A stretch of DNA of 42,500 nucleotides from Lysobacterales bacterium (GTDB taxonomy: Bacteria; Pseudomonadota; Gammaproteobacteria; Xanthomonadales; UBA2363). The notes beneath the pieces are model-generated. The model saw nothing but the letters and a program-made list of their open reading frames with translations, was not told where the DNA came from and searched no databases. The translations under genes were made by a program, and so were the position numbers. Location of the stretch: assembly GCA_019634735.1 (NCBI GenBank), contig JAHCAT010000021.1:1-42500 (forward strand), given 5' to 3'. Positions 1 through 9,943 of the stretch are shown in pieces. Position 1 is the first letter of the stretch; each line of letters starts with the position of its first letter.

Positions 1-3
1 GAT

Positions 4-101
4 CCCCGGTCCCCGGTCCCCAGTCCCCAGTCCCCAGTCCCCAGTCCCCAGTCCCCAGTCCCCAGTCCCCAGTCCCCAGTCCCCAGGCCCCAGGCCCCAG
101 G
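4..101. repeat. Heptamer tandem repeat (CCCCAGT-type minisatellite)
   Basis: Fourteen consecutive 7-bp units are visible: two CCCCGGT, nine CCCCAGT and three CCCCAGG. The array ends about 80 bp before the ParA-like gene. Variant units sit at the edges and identical ones in the middle, the usual result of slippage expansion. I recall similar TCCCCAG-rich tracts between genes in Xanthomonadaceae genomes, but that is memory and not a search. No function is assigned. Confidence 0.95.
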
Positions 102-181
102 CCACGCCCCGCCGGCCCCATCCTCGGTTACCCTGTCCCCGGTCGGGGATCGACCGACACGGCAGGGGGGCCGGAGAAGCG

Positions 182-910
182 ATGCTGCGCATCCTGGTGG
201 CCAATGCGAAGGGCGGCTGTGGCAAGACCATGCTGGCGACCAACCTGGCCGCCGCCTACGCGCATGGTGGCCACGCCACCGTCCTGGTCGACTGCGACCC
301 GCTGGCGGCCAGCGAGCGCTGGTACGCGCGCCGCGTCGCCGGCCTGCCGGGACTGGCCGTGCAGCCCATGCTGCCGACCCGGTTCGGCGCGCCGGCGCTG
401 TGGAGCCTGTGCATCCCGCCGCGCACCCAGGTGATGGTCATCGACGCGCCTGCCGGCTGCGAAGGCGCCCAGCTCGGCGAGCTGCTGCGCCGCTGCGACC
501 ATGTGCTGGTGCCCTGCCTGCCTTCCGCGCTCGACCTGGCGGTCACCGTCGACTACCTGGACCGGCTGTCGCGCCTGCACGAGATGCGCCATGGCGGGCC
601 GCGCGTCGGCATCGTCGCGAACCGGCTGCGCGCCAACACCCTGGGCTCGCGCGAGCTGGCCATGCAACTGGCCTCGTCGCCCTGGCCGCTGGTCGCGACA
701 GTGCGTGATTCGCAGATGTTCGTGCAGGCCTCGGCGATCGGCCGCGGCCTGCTGGAGTTCGGCACCCGCCGCTGCCAGGAACACGCCGAGGGCATCCGGC
801 AACTGATGGCCTGGCTGCCGACACCGGCACCGCCAGCGTCGGTCGCGCCGGGCGCCGGTGGCGTGGAAAACCCGGACGGCGCGGTGGCCGCGACGGCGGC
901 CGTGCGCTGA
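182..910 (+). CDS. ParA/MinD-family ATPase (orphan)
   Basis: A 242-residue P-loop ATPase of the ParA/MinD type. A deviant Walker A, AKGGCGKT, lies at residues 9-16 with the family signature lysine K10, and VDCDP follows near residue 37 as the switch I/Walker A' region. Such ATPases form ATP-dependent dimers that position DNA, protein complexes or other cargo on the nucleoid or membrane. There is no N-terminal helix-turn-helix and no ParB-like gene beside it, so it is closer to small orphan positioning ATPases than to the chromosomal ParA of a parAB operon. The ATG is preceded by GGAGAAG. The last 25 residues are low-complexity (Ala/Pro/Gly). It lies 169 bp upstream of glmU on the same strand. 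The family is clear; the cargo is unknown. Confidence 0.85.
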   Translation: MLRILVANAKGGCGKTMLATNLAAAYAHGGHATVLVDCDPLAASERWYARRVAGLPGLAVQPMLPTRFGAPALWSLCIPPRTQVMVIDAPAGCEGAQLGELLRRCDHVLVPCLPSALDLAVTVDYLDRLSRLHEMRHGGPRVGIVANRLRANTLGSRELAMQLASSPWPLVATVRDSQMFVQASAIGRGLLEFGTRRCQEHAEGIRQLMAWLPTPAPPASVAPGAGGVENPDGAVAATAAVR

Positions 911-1079
911 GCGGCACCGGGGCTGCGGTGGGATACTGCGCAGCCGGTCCGGTCGCCGGGCGACCGCTGCGTCGCGCCTCGCATCCGGTCCGGAGACACG
1001 CTCCGATTCATCGCGCCGGTCGTCCATGCCGGCGCGGTGGCCTGCCCAGCGCCCTGGCGCGCAACCCCGGGAGTCAAGG

Positions 1080-2444
1080 ATGGACCAGCCCCTGCACGTG
1101 ATCGTACTGGCCGCCGGCGAAGGCAAACGGATGCGTTCGGCCCTGCCCAAGGTGCTGCAGCCGGTCGCCGGACGGCCGATGCTGGCGCACGTGCTGGCCG
1201 CCGCCGCCGCGCTGGCGCCGGCGCGCGTGCATGTCGTACATGGCCATGGCGGCGACCAGGTCCGCCAGGCCTTCGCCCGGGACGAGGCGCTGGTCTGGGC
1301 CGAGCAGACCCTGCAGCTCGGCACCGGCCACGCCGTGATGCAGGCGATGCCCGGCGTCCCCGACGACGCCACCGTGCTGGTGCTGTACGGCGATGTGCCG
1401 CTGATCACGGTCGACACGCTGAAGGCGCTGCTTGCGGTCGCCGGCGACGGCCTGGCGGTGCTGGTCGACACCCTTGCCGACCCCACCGGCTATGGCCGCG
1501 TCCTGGTCGATGGCGACGGGCGCGTCGTGGCGATCGTCGAGGAGCGCGATGCCGATGCCACACAGCGCGCGGTGAACCGCATCAACACCGGCGTGCTGGC
1601 GGCGCCGGCAGCCGACCTGCGCCGCTGGCTGGCTGCCCTGGGCAACGACAACGCCCAGGGCGAGTACTACCTGACCGACGTGTTCGCGATGGCCGCCGCC
1701 GAGGGCCGGCCGGCGCTGACCGCCGCCTGCCTGGAGCCGCTGGAGGCCGAGGGCGCCAACGATCCCTGGCAGCTCGCCCAGCTCGAGCGCCGCTTCCAGT
1801 TGCGCCAGGCGCGCGCGCTGTGCCGGGCCGGGGCCCGCCTGGCCGATCCCGCGCGCCTGGACGTGCGCGGCAGCGTGCGCGTCGGCCGCGACGTGGAGAT
1901 CGACGTCGACGTCGTTCTGGAAGGCGAGGTCGAGCTGGGCGACGGCGTGCGCATCGGCCCGTTCTGCCGGCTGCGCGACGTGCGCCTGGCTGCCGGCAGC
2001 CTGGTGCGCGCGCACTGCGACCTCGAGGGCGTCGACGCCCAGGGCGCGGTCATGGTCGGCCCCTTCGCCCGCCTGCGCCCCGGCACCGTCCTGGCCGACG
2101 GCGTGCACATCGGCAACTTCGTCGAGACCAAGGCCGCCGTGCTGGGCCAGGGCAGCAAGGCCAACCACCTGAGCTACCTGGGCGACAGCCGCATCGGGAC
2201 CGGCGTCAACATCGGCGCCGGCACCATCACCTGCAACTACGACGGCGCCCACAAGCACGTCACCGTGATCGGCGACGACGCCTTCATCGGCTCCAACAGC
2301 GCCCTGGTGGCGCCGGTCGAGATCGGCGCCGGCGCCACCATCGGCGCCGGCTCGGTGATCGGCAAGAACGCGCCGCCCGGCGAGCTGACCGTCGCGCGGG
2401 CACGCCAGGTCACCGTGCCGGGCTACCGTCGGCCCAGGAAGTAG
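1080..2444 (+). CDS. glmU: Bifunctional GlcNAc-1-P uridyltransferase / GlcN-1-P acetyltransferase GlmU
   Basis: A 454-residue GlmU, close to the usual length. It catalyses the last two steps to UDP-GlcNAc, the cytosolic precursor of peptidoglycan and lipopolysaccharide: acetylation of GlcN-1-P, then uridylylation. The N-terminal pyrophosphorylase half carries [18 protein letters not shown] (about residues 10-27) and YGDVPL. The C-terminal half is a left-handed beta-helix of hexapeptide repeats, with GPFARLRPG and [10 protein letters not shown], whose His is the expected acetyltransferase base. The frame is open upstream for another 74 codons, but that stretch is Arg-rich and unlike the family, and the ATG at 1080 follows GGAG. 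glmS follows on the same strand after a 299-bp gap with its own promoter-like -10, as in related genomes. Confidence 0.97.
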   Translation: MDQPLHVIVLAAGEGKRMRSALPKVLQPVAGRPMLAHVLAAAAALAPARVHVVHGHGGDQVRQAFARDEALVWAEQTLQLGTGHAVMQAMPGVPDDATVLVLYGDVPLITVDTLKALLAVAGDGLAVLVDTLADPTGYGRVLVDGDGRVVAIVEERDADATQRAVNRINTGVLAAPAADLRRWLAALGNDNAQGEYYLTDVFAMAAAEGRPALTAACLEPLEAEGANDPWQLAQLERRFQLRQARALCRAGARLADPARLDVRGSVRVGRDVEIDVDVVLEGEVELGDGVRIGPFCRLRDVRLAAGSLVRAHCDLEGVDAQGAVMVGPFARLRPGTVLADGVHIGNFVETKAAVLGQGSKANHLSYLGDSRIGTGVNIGAGTITCNYDGAHKHVTVIGDDAFIGSNSALVAPVEIGAGATIGAGSVIGKNAPPGELTVARARQVTVPGYRRPRK

Positions 2445-2709
2445 GTGGCGTCGGGCATGGCCGGCCGGACCGTGTCCCGGGCCGGCGGTGCGTCTCCTCT
2501 GCGGTCCGGCCGCCAGTGCTTCGACGATCTGCGCGTTGGTCCTGCCGGGCGGCCGTCGCGGCTGTGCCGGCCAGTGCGGGCGGCGTCGGCCGCAGACCCC
2601 CCGCGCCCGCCATGCGCCGCCAGCCGCATCGCCGGCGATCCGGCGCCGGTCCCGCCGCCACCTGAACGCCGCTTCTGGCGACGCCCCGCAGCGGGTGCCG
2701 GCCGCCACC

Positions 2710-2715
2710 TATAAT
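2710..2715 (+). promoter_or_regulatory. Putative -10 box upstream of glmS
   Basis: A perfect TATAAT lies 28 bp before the glmS ATG, in otherwise very GC-rich DNA, so it stands out. No convincing -35 is visible 16-18 bp upstream. A start site near 2722 would give a leader of about 22 nt containing GGAG (2733-2736) as ribosome binding site. The rest of the 2445-2743 gap shows no gene. I saw no glmS ribozyme-like leader, and a 22-nt leader could not hold one. Confidence 0.5.
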
Positions 2716-2743
2716 CGCCGCGTCCAACCTGCCGGAGCGGTCC

Positions 2744-4573
<1,830 letters not shown>

Positions 4574-4612
4574 GTGCAGGCCTCACGACCGGGAGGCAGC
4601 CCCCCGGGATCG

Positions 4613-4639
4613 GGGCGGCTCCCCGAGCGGGAGCCGCCC
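4613..4639. terminator. Bidirectional hairpin between glmS and the cyclase gene
   Basis: A perfect 11-bp stem (GGGCGGCTCCC / GGGAGCCGCCC) with loop CGAGC sits between two convergent genes, 40 bp after the glmS stop. It has no T-tract on either side, which is common for hairpins in very GC-rich genomes, so termination is inferred from position and stem strength. Confidence 0.6.
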
Positions 4640-4656
4640 GCGAACTCGGATCGCCC

Positions 4657-5844
4657 TCAGGGTGCCGGATGCCCGATCACCACCGGCCGCACCGGCGAGC
4701 CGCCGCCGCCCTGGATGCGGATCGGCAGGATGAAGGCGGCGCCTTCCCAGACCCGGGCCTGCGCGATCTCGCTCAGGTACAGGTTCTGGATCTGCAGGAC
4801 GCCGGCCTGGGTGAGGTTGTGGTGGTGGATGCCGAACGGGATCCAGCCTTCCGGATCGGCCCAGGTCTCCGGCGGCGGCACCGGGCCGGTGCCCGGCACC
4901 CACTGCGCGGCGTCGGTGAACGGGTTGTCCAGGCCGAGCAGGGCGATGCCCTGGTCGGCCAGCCACACCGCGGCGTCATGGGCCAGGCCCGGGCCCTCGC
5001 GGTAGTAGTCGGCCGGCGCCGACTGCCACAGCCGGCCCCAGCCGGTGTGGATGAACACCACGTCGCCCTCGAAGATGCCGCGGCCGGCCAGGCCCTGGGC
5101 GTGCAGCATGGCCTGCACCTGGGCGCGCGAGATGGCGTAGCCGGCGGGCAGCGGCTGGCCGTTGCCGATGTGGCGCTCGGCGTCCAGCAGCACCATGGTG
5201 GTGAGCAGCGGCTCGGCGGTCTCCATGCCCAGGCGCAGCAGGCCGTCCGGGCCTACCACCTCGTCCTGGGTGAGGCCGCCGTAGTACTGCGCCGGCGCGT
5301 CCGGGGCGCTGCGCCAGCCGAAGTGGCCGATGGCGTCGAGCTGGGTGCCCTGCTGGCCGATGTCGCCGCAGATGTAGTCGCCGTTGAAGGCATGGCCGGC
5401 CAGATACTGGGTGCCCGAGGGCACCAGGGTGTACGGTGCCGAGAACGGCGACTGCGGCATGGTCGGCGACATCACGTGGCCGACCTCGAACTTGCGCGGC
5501 TGCACCCAGCGCGGCGGGCCGGGACGGACGTGCACGCGGCGCGCGACCATGTGGCTGGCGGCGCGCGCCCAGGTGGCCGGGCCCTGGCAGCTTGTTGAAA
5601 AACGACCTTCCTGGTCGTTTTTCAAGTCGCCCGTCCGGCGCAGGTCCGGACGGGCTCCCGTCGAATCAACTGCTTACGCACTTGCTTCGCCGAGCGGCCA
5701 TCCATGGCCGCCGCCAGCAGGCTGTTTTTCAACAGCCTGCTAGCTGGCGGTGGCGCCGCGGTCGTCGACCTGGGCCTGCGCCGGGCCGCCGGCGGCCTGG
5801 CAGAGCGCGGCCAGCAGCAGGCCGGTCGGTAAGGATCGGATCAT
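4657..5844 (-). pseudogene. Secreted cyclase-family (PF04199-like) protein, split by a MITE-like insertion
   Basis: The minus strand starts at 5844 (ribosome site GGGG, then ATG) with a classic signal peptide, MIRSLPTGLLLAALCQ..AQA, and stops at a TAG at 5742-5740, at the edge of a hairpin element. The mature part resumes at about 5586 in the same frame (QGPATWARAASHM...) and runs to 4657. It has the fold signature of putative cyclases/kynurenine formamidases: KFEVGHVMSPTMP, the metal-site region GQQGTQLDAIGHFG, VFIHTGWG, and a late IHHHNL. The usual HxGTHxDxxxH motif appears here as QxGTQxDxxGH, as in a GTQ subgroup I recall. The two halves are 159 nt apart, a multiple of three, but the element adds in-frame TAG and TAA. 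A TTG inside the element (5625) could start the C-terminal part, but without a signal peptide. It is likely inactive as a secreted enzyme. Confidence 0.8.
5588..5743. mobile_element. MITE-like element with GTTGAAAAAC inverted ends
   Basis: About 155 bp with inverted ends: GTTGAAAAAC at 5594-5603 and its reverse complement at 5724-5733. Each end also folds on itself: a 12-13-bp stem TTGAAAAACGAC/GTCGTTTTTCAA (about 5596-5625), and AGCAGGCTGTT/AACAGCCTGCT around TTTC near the right end. Between them are two more palindromes: CCCGTCCGG..CCGGACGGG (about 5629-5653) and GCGGCCAT-CC-ATGGCCGC (about 5695-5712). No transposase is encoded, so it would need to be mobilised in trans. The exact edges and target duplication cannot be fixed without an empty site. 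It interrupts the cyclase gene directly after the signal-peptide codons. Confidence 0.7.
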
Positions 5845-6114
5845 CGTGTTTCCCCTTGTCGTGGATGGCCGGCCCGGTCGGTGCCGGAACGGGTCGGGTG
5901 CGGCGTGCCGCGCCCGGACCTGGCTTGCAGCGCAAACCGTGCCGAAGTCACGACAAGTTCGGCCGGCAAGGATGGCGAGCGTGCGTTCGCGCACGCTTGG
6001 CTTGCGCTGTCGATCGGGCCACGCGACGCTGTCGAAGCCGTGCCTTCCCCATCGACCACACGGTGCGGACCGGCGGACCCCTGCCGGTCGCCAATTTTCC
6101 TCTGGAGAACAGTC

Positions 6115-6501
6115 ATGCAAGGCAAACCCGTGGTGTGGTTCGAGCTGTACGTGAAGGACATGGCGCGCGCCCAGGCCTTCTACGAGGCGCTGCTGGACGT
6201 GCGGCTGGAGGCGCTGGACAGTCCCGACCCGGGCGCGCGGATGATGGTCTTCCCGGGCGCGATGGAGCAGGGCGGGCAGGGCATCTCCGGCGCCCTGGTC
6301 GAGCAGGCCGACGGGCCGTCGCCCGGCGTCGGCGGCACGATGGTCTATTTCGGCGGTGAGGATTGCGCCGTGCCGGCCGGTCGGGCCGCGGCGCTGGGCG
6401 GGCGCCTGGTCCAGGACAAGATGTCGATCGGCCCGTACGGCTTCTGCGCCGTGGTCGAGGACCCGGACGGCAACCGCGTCGGCCTGCACTCGATGGCCTG
6501 A
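6115..6501 (+). CDS. VOC-superfamily protein (glyoxalase/bleomycin-resistance fold)
   Basis: A 128-residue protein of the vicinal-oxygen-chelate fold. It shows the usual opening VVWFELYVKDMARAQAFYEALL, in which a beta strand leads into the helix that brings the substrate-side residues, and the closing GPYGFCAVVEDPDGNRVGLHS. Two beta-alpha-beta-beta-beta modules fit the length. VOC proteins range from glyoxalases and dioxygenases to drug-binding proteins, and the sequence alone does not give a substrate. It is transcribed away from the broken cyclase gene and ends about 100 bp before the convergent subtilisin gene. The start is supported by GGAG 8-10 nt upstream. Confidence 0.85.
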   Translation: MQGKPVVWFELYVKDMARAQAFYEALLDVRLEALDSPDPGARMMVFPGAMEQGGQGISGALVEQADGPSPGVGGTMVYFGGEDCAVPAGRAAALGGRLVQDKMSIGPYGFCAVVEDPDGNRVGLHSMA

Positions 6502-6563
6502 GGGGTGACGCGCGAGGCGGCGGTTCGGCCGCGCGCACGCGGCCCTCATTCGCTGCCCGCAAC

Positions 6564-6589
6564 GGGAGGCCGGCGGCTGCCGGCCTCCC
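6564..6589. terminator. Hairpin between VOC gene and subtilisin gene
   Basis: A perfect 11-bp stem GGGAGGCCGGC/GCCGGCCTCCC with loop GGCT lies 62 bp after the VOC stop and 12 bp after the subtilisin stop, between two convergent genes. There is no T-tract. Position and strength suggest a shared bidirectional terminator. Confidence 0.6.
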
Positions 6590-6601
6590 GCCTGTCGCCG
6601 C

Positions 6602-7771
<1,170 letters not shown>

Positions 7772-7898
7772 GCGTGCGATCTCCCTCTTCGTTGACGAGA
7801 CAGCGGATGTCCGTCGCCGACCCCTCCAGGTCGTGCCACGGCCCCCGGGAAGTACCCGCCTCTCGGCGAGGGCGCACCCGGAAGACTTGTGCGCGACA

Positions 7899-7927
7899 AA
7901 GTTCCCGCCAGGACACAAATGTGTCAA
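7899..7927 (-). promoter_or_regulatory. Possible promoter with overlapping palindrome upstream of the protease
   Basis: On the minus strand a perfect TTGACA (7927-7922) is followed 17 bp later by GAACTT (7904-7899), a poor -10. The palindrome GACACA-AA-TGTGTC (7912-7925) overlaps the -35, where a repressor could act. The leader would be about 120 nt. The perfect -35 is suggestive; the -10 match is weak. Confidence 0.35.
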
Positions 7928-7962
7928 ATCGCTTCGGCGCAGGGTGAAAACCACCTGCCGAA

Positions 7963-7986
7963 CGAAATCTTTCGTTTCACGTGAAA
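7963..7986. promoter_or_regulatory. Two adjacent palindromes in the divergent protease/GNAT intergenic region
   Basis: CGAAA-TC-TTTCG (7963-7974) is followed at once by the perfect 12-mer TTTCACGTGAAA (7975-7986). They lie in an AT-richer patch of the 375-bp gap (7772-8146) between two divergent genes. This spacing is typical of binding sites for dimeric regulators. The regulator and the gene it controls are unknown. The rest of the gap shows no gene. Confidence 0.5.
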
Positions 7987-8146
7987 GTGTGATCCTGCGC
8001 ACCCGGTCTCCCCCGCGGGCCACCCGCCCGGGCGCCCATTCGGACAGCGATGGAACGGGCCTGGCCGGCCGGCGTCTCGTGGGGGCGGGTCGACGGCATC
8101 GTCGGGAATCTGCTATCGGTGCGCCTGGCCCCCCGGGTGAACCAGG

Positions 8147-8698
8147 ATGACGCGGAAGGTCGAGAAGGTCCCTGACGCGGGGTGGGTATTTCCCGGCGAG
8201 CTGGCCGGCACGCGGGTCGCCCTGCATCCGCTGCGGGCCGGAGATCGTGCGTTGTTCGAGTCCCTCTACGGCGACCCGCGGGTGATGGCCCAGGTCGGCG
8301 CGCCGCTGGCCGCTGCGCGACGGGTGCGCGCCTTCGATTCTGCGCTGGCCGATTCGGCGGATGCCCAGGGCTCTCGCCGGCTGTGGCGGATCCAGGTCGT
8401 CGAGGGCGGTGATGCCGGAGGTCTGCTGGGGCTCAGCCGCGGCGACCACGGCATGGAAGTGGGTGCCTTGCTGCTGGCCAGCGCCCAGGGTCGCGGCCTG
8501 GCGACCGATGCGATCGCCGTGCTGGCTCGGGCGGTGTTCGCCTCGCCCGGCGTGGACCGCCTGTGGGCCCGCCACCGGACGGACCATCCGGCAGCCGCTG
8601 CCTTGATGCGGACCCTGGGATTCCGCCCGGGTCCGCTGCCGGCAGATGGGACCGGCTGGACGGCGTGGTTCCTGGACCGACCGGCCTACCCTGGCTGA
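8147..8698 (+). CDS. GNAT-family N-acetyltransferase
   Basis: A 183-residue protein that looks like the RimJ/RimL-type GNAT group: LAGTRVALHPLRAGDRALFESLYGDPRVM at the N-terminus, the strand-loop-helix that binds acetyl-CoA near EVGALLLASAQGRGLATDAI (motif Q/R-x-x-G-x-G/A seen as AQGRGLA), and LWARHRTDHPAAAALMRTLGF at the end. The family moves an acetyl group from acetyl-CoA to an amine, often a protein N-terminus or small molecule. It ends 47 bp before the borosin-type methyltransferase on the same strand, so it could be co-transcribed and take part in tailoring the peptide, but single GNAT genes are so common that this is only a possibility. Confidence 0.85.
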   Translation: MTRKVEKVPDAGWVFPGELAGTRVALHPLRAGDRALFESLYGDPRVMAQVGAPLAAARRVRAFDSALADSADAQGSRRLWRIQVVEGGDAGGLLGLSRGDHGMEVGALLLASAQGRGLATDAIAVLARAVFASPGVDRLWARHRTDHPAAAALMRTLGFRPGPLPADGTGWTAWFLDRPAYPG

Positions 8699-8745
8699 GA
8701 CGGATCGGATACTGTGACGGTTCGCGCGGGGAGGAACGTTGGCCC

Positions 8746-9564
8746 ATGGCCAGGCAAGGCAGCCTGAGTTGTGTCGGAGTGGGCATGGTCCTGGGCGCCC
8801 ACCTGGCGCCGCGCGCACGCAGCCTGATCGAACAGGCCGAGGTCGTGTTCTGCGTGGTGTCCGATCCCCTGGTCGAGCAGTGGCTGGCCGGCATGAACGC
8901 CGAGGTCCGCAGCCTCCAGGACTGCTATGCGCCGGGCCGTCCCCGCCTCGACACCTACCGCGAGATGCAGGGCCGGGTGCTCGGCGAAGTGCGCGCCGGC
9001 CGTCGCGTCTGCCTGGCCCTGTACGGCCATCCCGGGGTGTTCGCCCGGATGCCGCACGAGGCGATCGCCGCCGCCCGTGCCGAGGGCCATCCGGCCCACA
9101 TGGAGCCGGCGATCTCCGCCGAGGACTGTCTGTACGCCGACCTCGGCATCGATCCCGGGCGGGTGGGCTGCCAGCACCACGAGGCCACCCAGTTGCTGCT
9201 CAACCAGCGTCGTCTCGACCCCTCGGCCTGGCTGGTGGTCTGGCAGGTGGCGCTGGCCGGGGACCGCCGCAACCTCAGCCGCGGCACCTCGCCCGCGCAC
9301 CGCGCGCTGCTGGTCGAGCGCCTGCAGCGGGACTACCCGCCCGACCACGAGGTCGTCGTCTACGAGGCGGCAACGCTGGCGATTGCGGCGCCGCGCATCG
9401 AGCGGATGCCGCTGTCGGCGCTGCCGGATGCGCGGCTGGAACTGCAGTCCACCCTGGTCGTGCCGCCGGCGTTGCCGTTGCAGGCCGACCCCGTCATGCA
9501 TGCCCGGCTCGCGGCGCTGGAAGCCGGGGCATGTGCCACGCAAGCCGTCCCGGCGCCGCACTAG
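8746..9564 (+). CDS. Borosin-type peptide alpha-N-methyltransferase (split, SonM-like)
   Basis: A 272-residue SAM-dependent methylase of the tetrapyrrole-methylase fold. GSLSCVGVGM (5-14) is the first strand-loop. DCYAPGRPRLDTY (59-71) and ALYGHPGVF (91-99) carry Y61, R67, Y71 and Y93, at exactly the spacing I recall for OphMA Y66/R72/Y76/Y98, the residues implicated in backbone amide methylation. MEPAISAEDCLYADLGIDPG (119-138), VVWQVALAG and HEVVVYEAATLAI..APRIERMPL match bacterial borosin methyltransferases as I remember them (Shewanella SonM). Unlike fungal OphMA, no core peptide is fused at the C-terminus; the probable substrate is the next gene. The ATG at 8746 follows GGGGAGGAA. A plain uroporphyrinogen or cobalamin methylase is unlikely, because no such pathway genes are near and the YGHPGVF/ISAEDCLYADLGIDPG motifs are borosin-like. 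Confidence 0.88.
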   Translation: MARQGSLSCVGVGMVLGAHLAPRARSLIEQAEVVFCVVSDPLVEQWLAGMNAEVRSLQDCYAPGRPRLDTYREMQGRVLGEVRAGRRVCLALYGHPGVFARMPHEAIAAARAEGHPAHMEPAISAEDCLYADLGIDPGRVGCQHHEATQLLLNQRRLDPSAWLVVWQVALAGDRRNLSRGTSPAHRALLVERLQRDYPPDHEVVVYEAATLAIAAPRIERMPLSALPDARLELQSTLVVPPALPLQADPVMHARLAALEAGACATQAVPAPH

Positions 9565-9626
9565 TTCGAAGCGCCCGGCCTGGTCGGGCGCCCGGACTCC
9601 CTAGTCAATTGCCCAAGGAGTACCGC

Positions 9627-9884
9627 ATGTCCAATCTCGTTGCCTTCCTCGAAAGCCTGGGGACCGAGGGTCGCCTGGCCGGCCTGACCGAGGCGGACTA
9701 CGCCGCGGCGGTGGACCGGCTCGACCTGCCGGCCCCTGTGCGCGAGGCGCTGCGTCGCCGCGACGTGGCCGCGTTGCACGCCCTCGTGGCCGACGCGCCG
9801 ATGATGCTGATCCTGGTCCCGGGCGACGAGGCCCCGGACGACGACGACGACGACGGCAAGGACGAGGACGCGCCCGCCGCCTGA
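9627..9884 (+). CDS. Borosin precursor peptide (SonA-like leader with C-terminal core)
   Basis: An 85-residue peptide directly after the methyltransferase (62 bp), with a strong AAGGAG (9615-9620) 7 nt before the ATG. Residues 1-54 are helical and open with MSNLVAFLESLG, like the leader (borosin-binding) domain of SonA and the LigA-like small proteins. Residues 55-85 form a flexible tail: ADAPMMLILVPGDEAP, then six Asp (71-76), then GKDEDAPAA. By analogy with SonA, where methylation falls on hydrophobic residues in the tail, the likely methylated stretch is MMLILV (59-64). There is no cleavage signal or protease gene nearby. The acidic run after the core is unlike the Shewanella peptide. It would otherwise be called a hypothetical protein; position and leader similarity carry the call. 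Confidence 0.8.
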   Translation: MSNLVAFLESLGTEGRLAGLTEADYAAAVDRLDLPAPVREALRRRDVAALHALVADAPMMLILVPGDEAPDDDDDDGKDEDAPAA

Positions 9885-9892
9885 ACCGGCCG

Positions 9893-9919
9893 GCGGCGGC
9901 GCCGGACCGGCGCCGCCGC
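9893..9919. terminator. Strong GC hairpin after the precursor gene
   Basis: A 13-bp inverted repeat (GGCGGCGCCGG / CCGGCGCCGCC core) around a single A begins 8 bp after the precursor stop and ends about 25 bp before the diguanylate cyclase ATG. The real loop would be GGACC. There is no T-tract. It could end the borosin transcript, or protect the 3' end of the short precursor message while lowering read-through to the next gene. Confidence 0.5.
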
Positions 9920-9943
9920 GGTCACGCTCGCGTCCAAGCCGTC

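Noticed and set aside
2445..2743. glmS ribozyme or other structured leader before glmS
   Set aside because: The -10 box implies a leader of about 22 nt, and no ribozyme core is visible. The glmS ribozyme is a feature of Gram-positive bacteria.
8746..9564. Uroporphyrinogen or precorrin methyltransferase
   Set aside because: The fold is shared, but the family motifs and the downstream leader-type peptide fit the borosin branch better. The only tetrapyrrole gene in the window, hemL, is 30 kb away.
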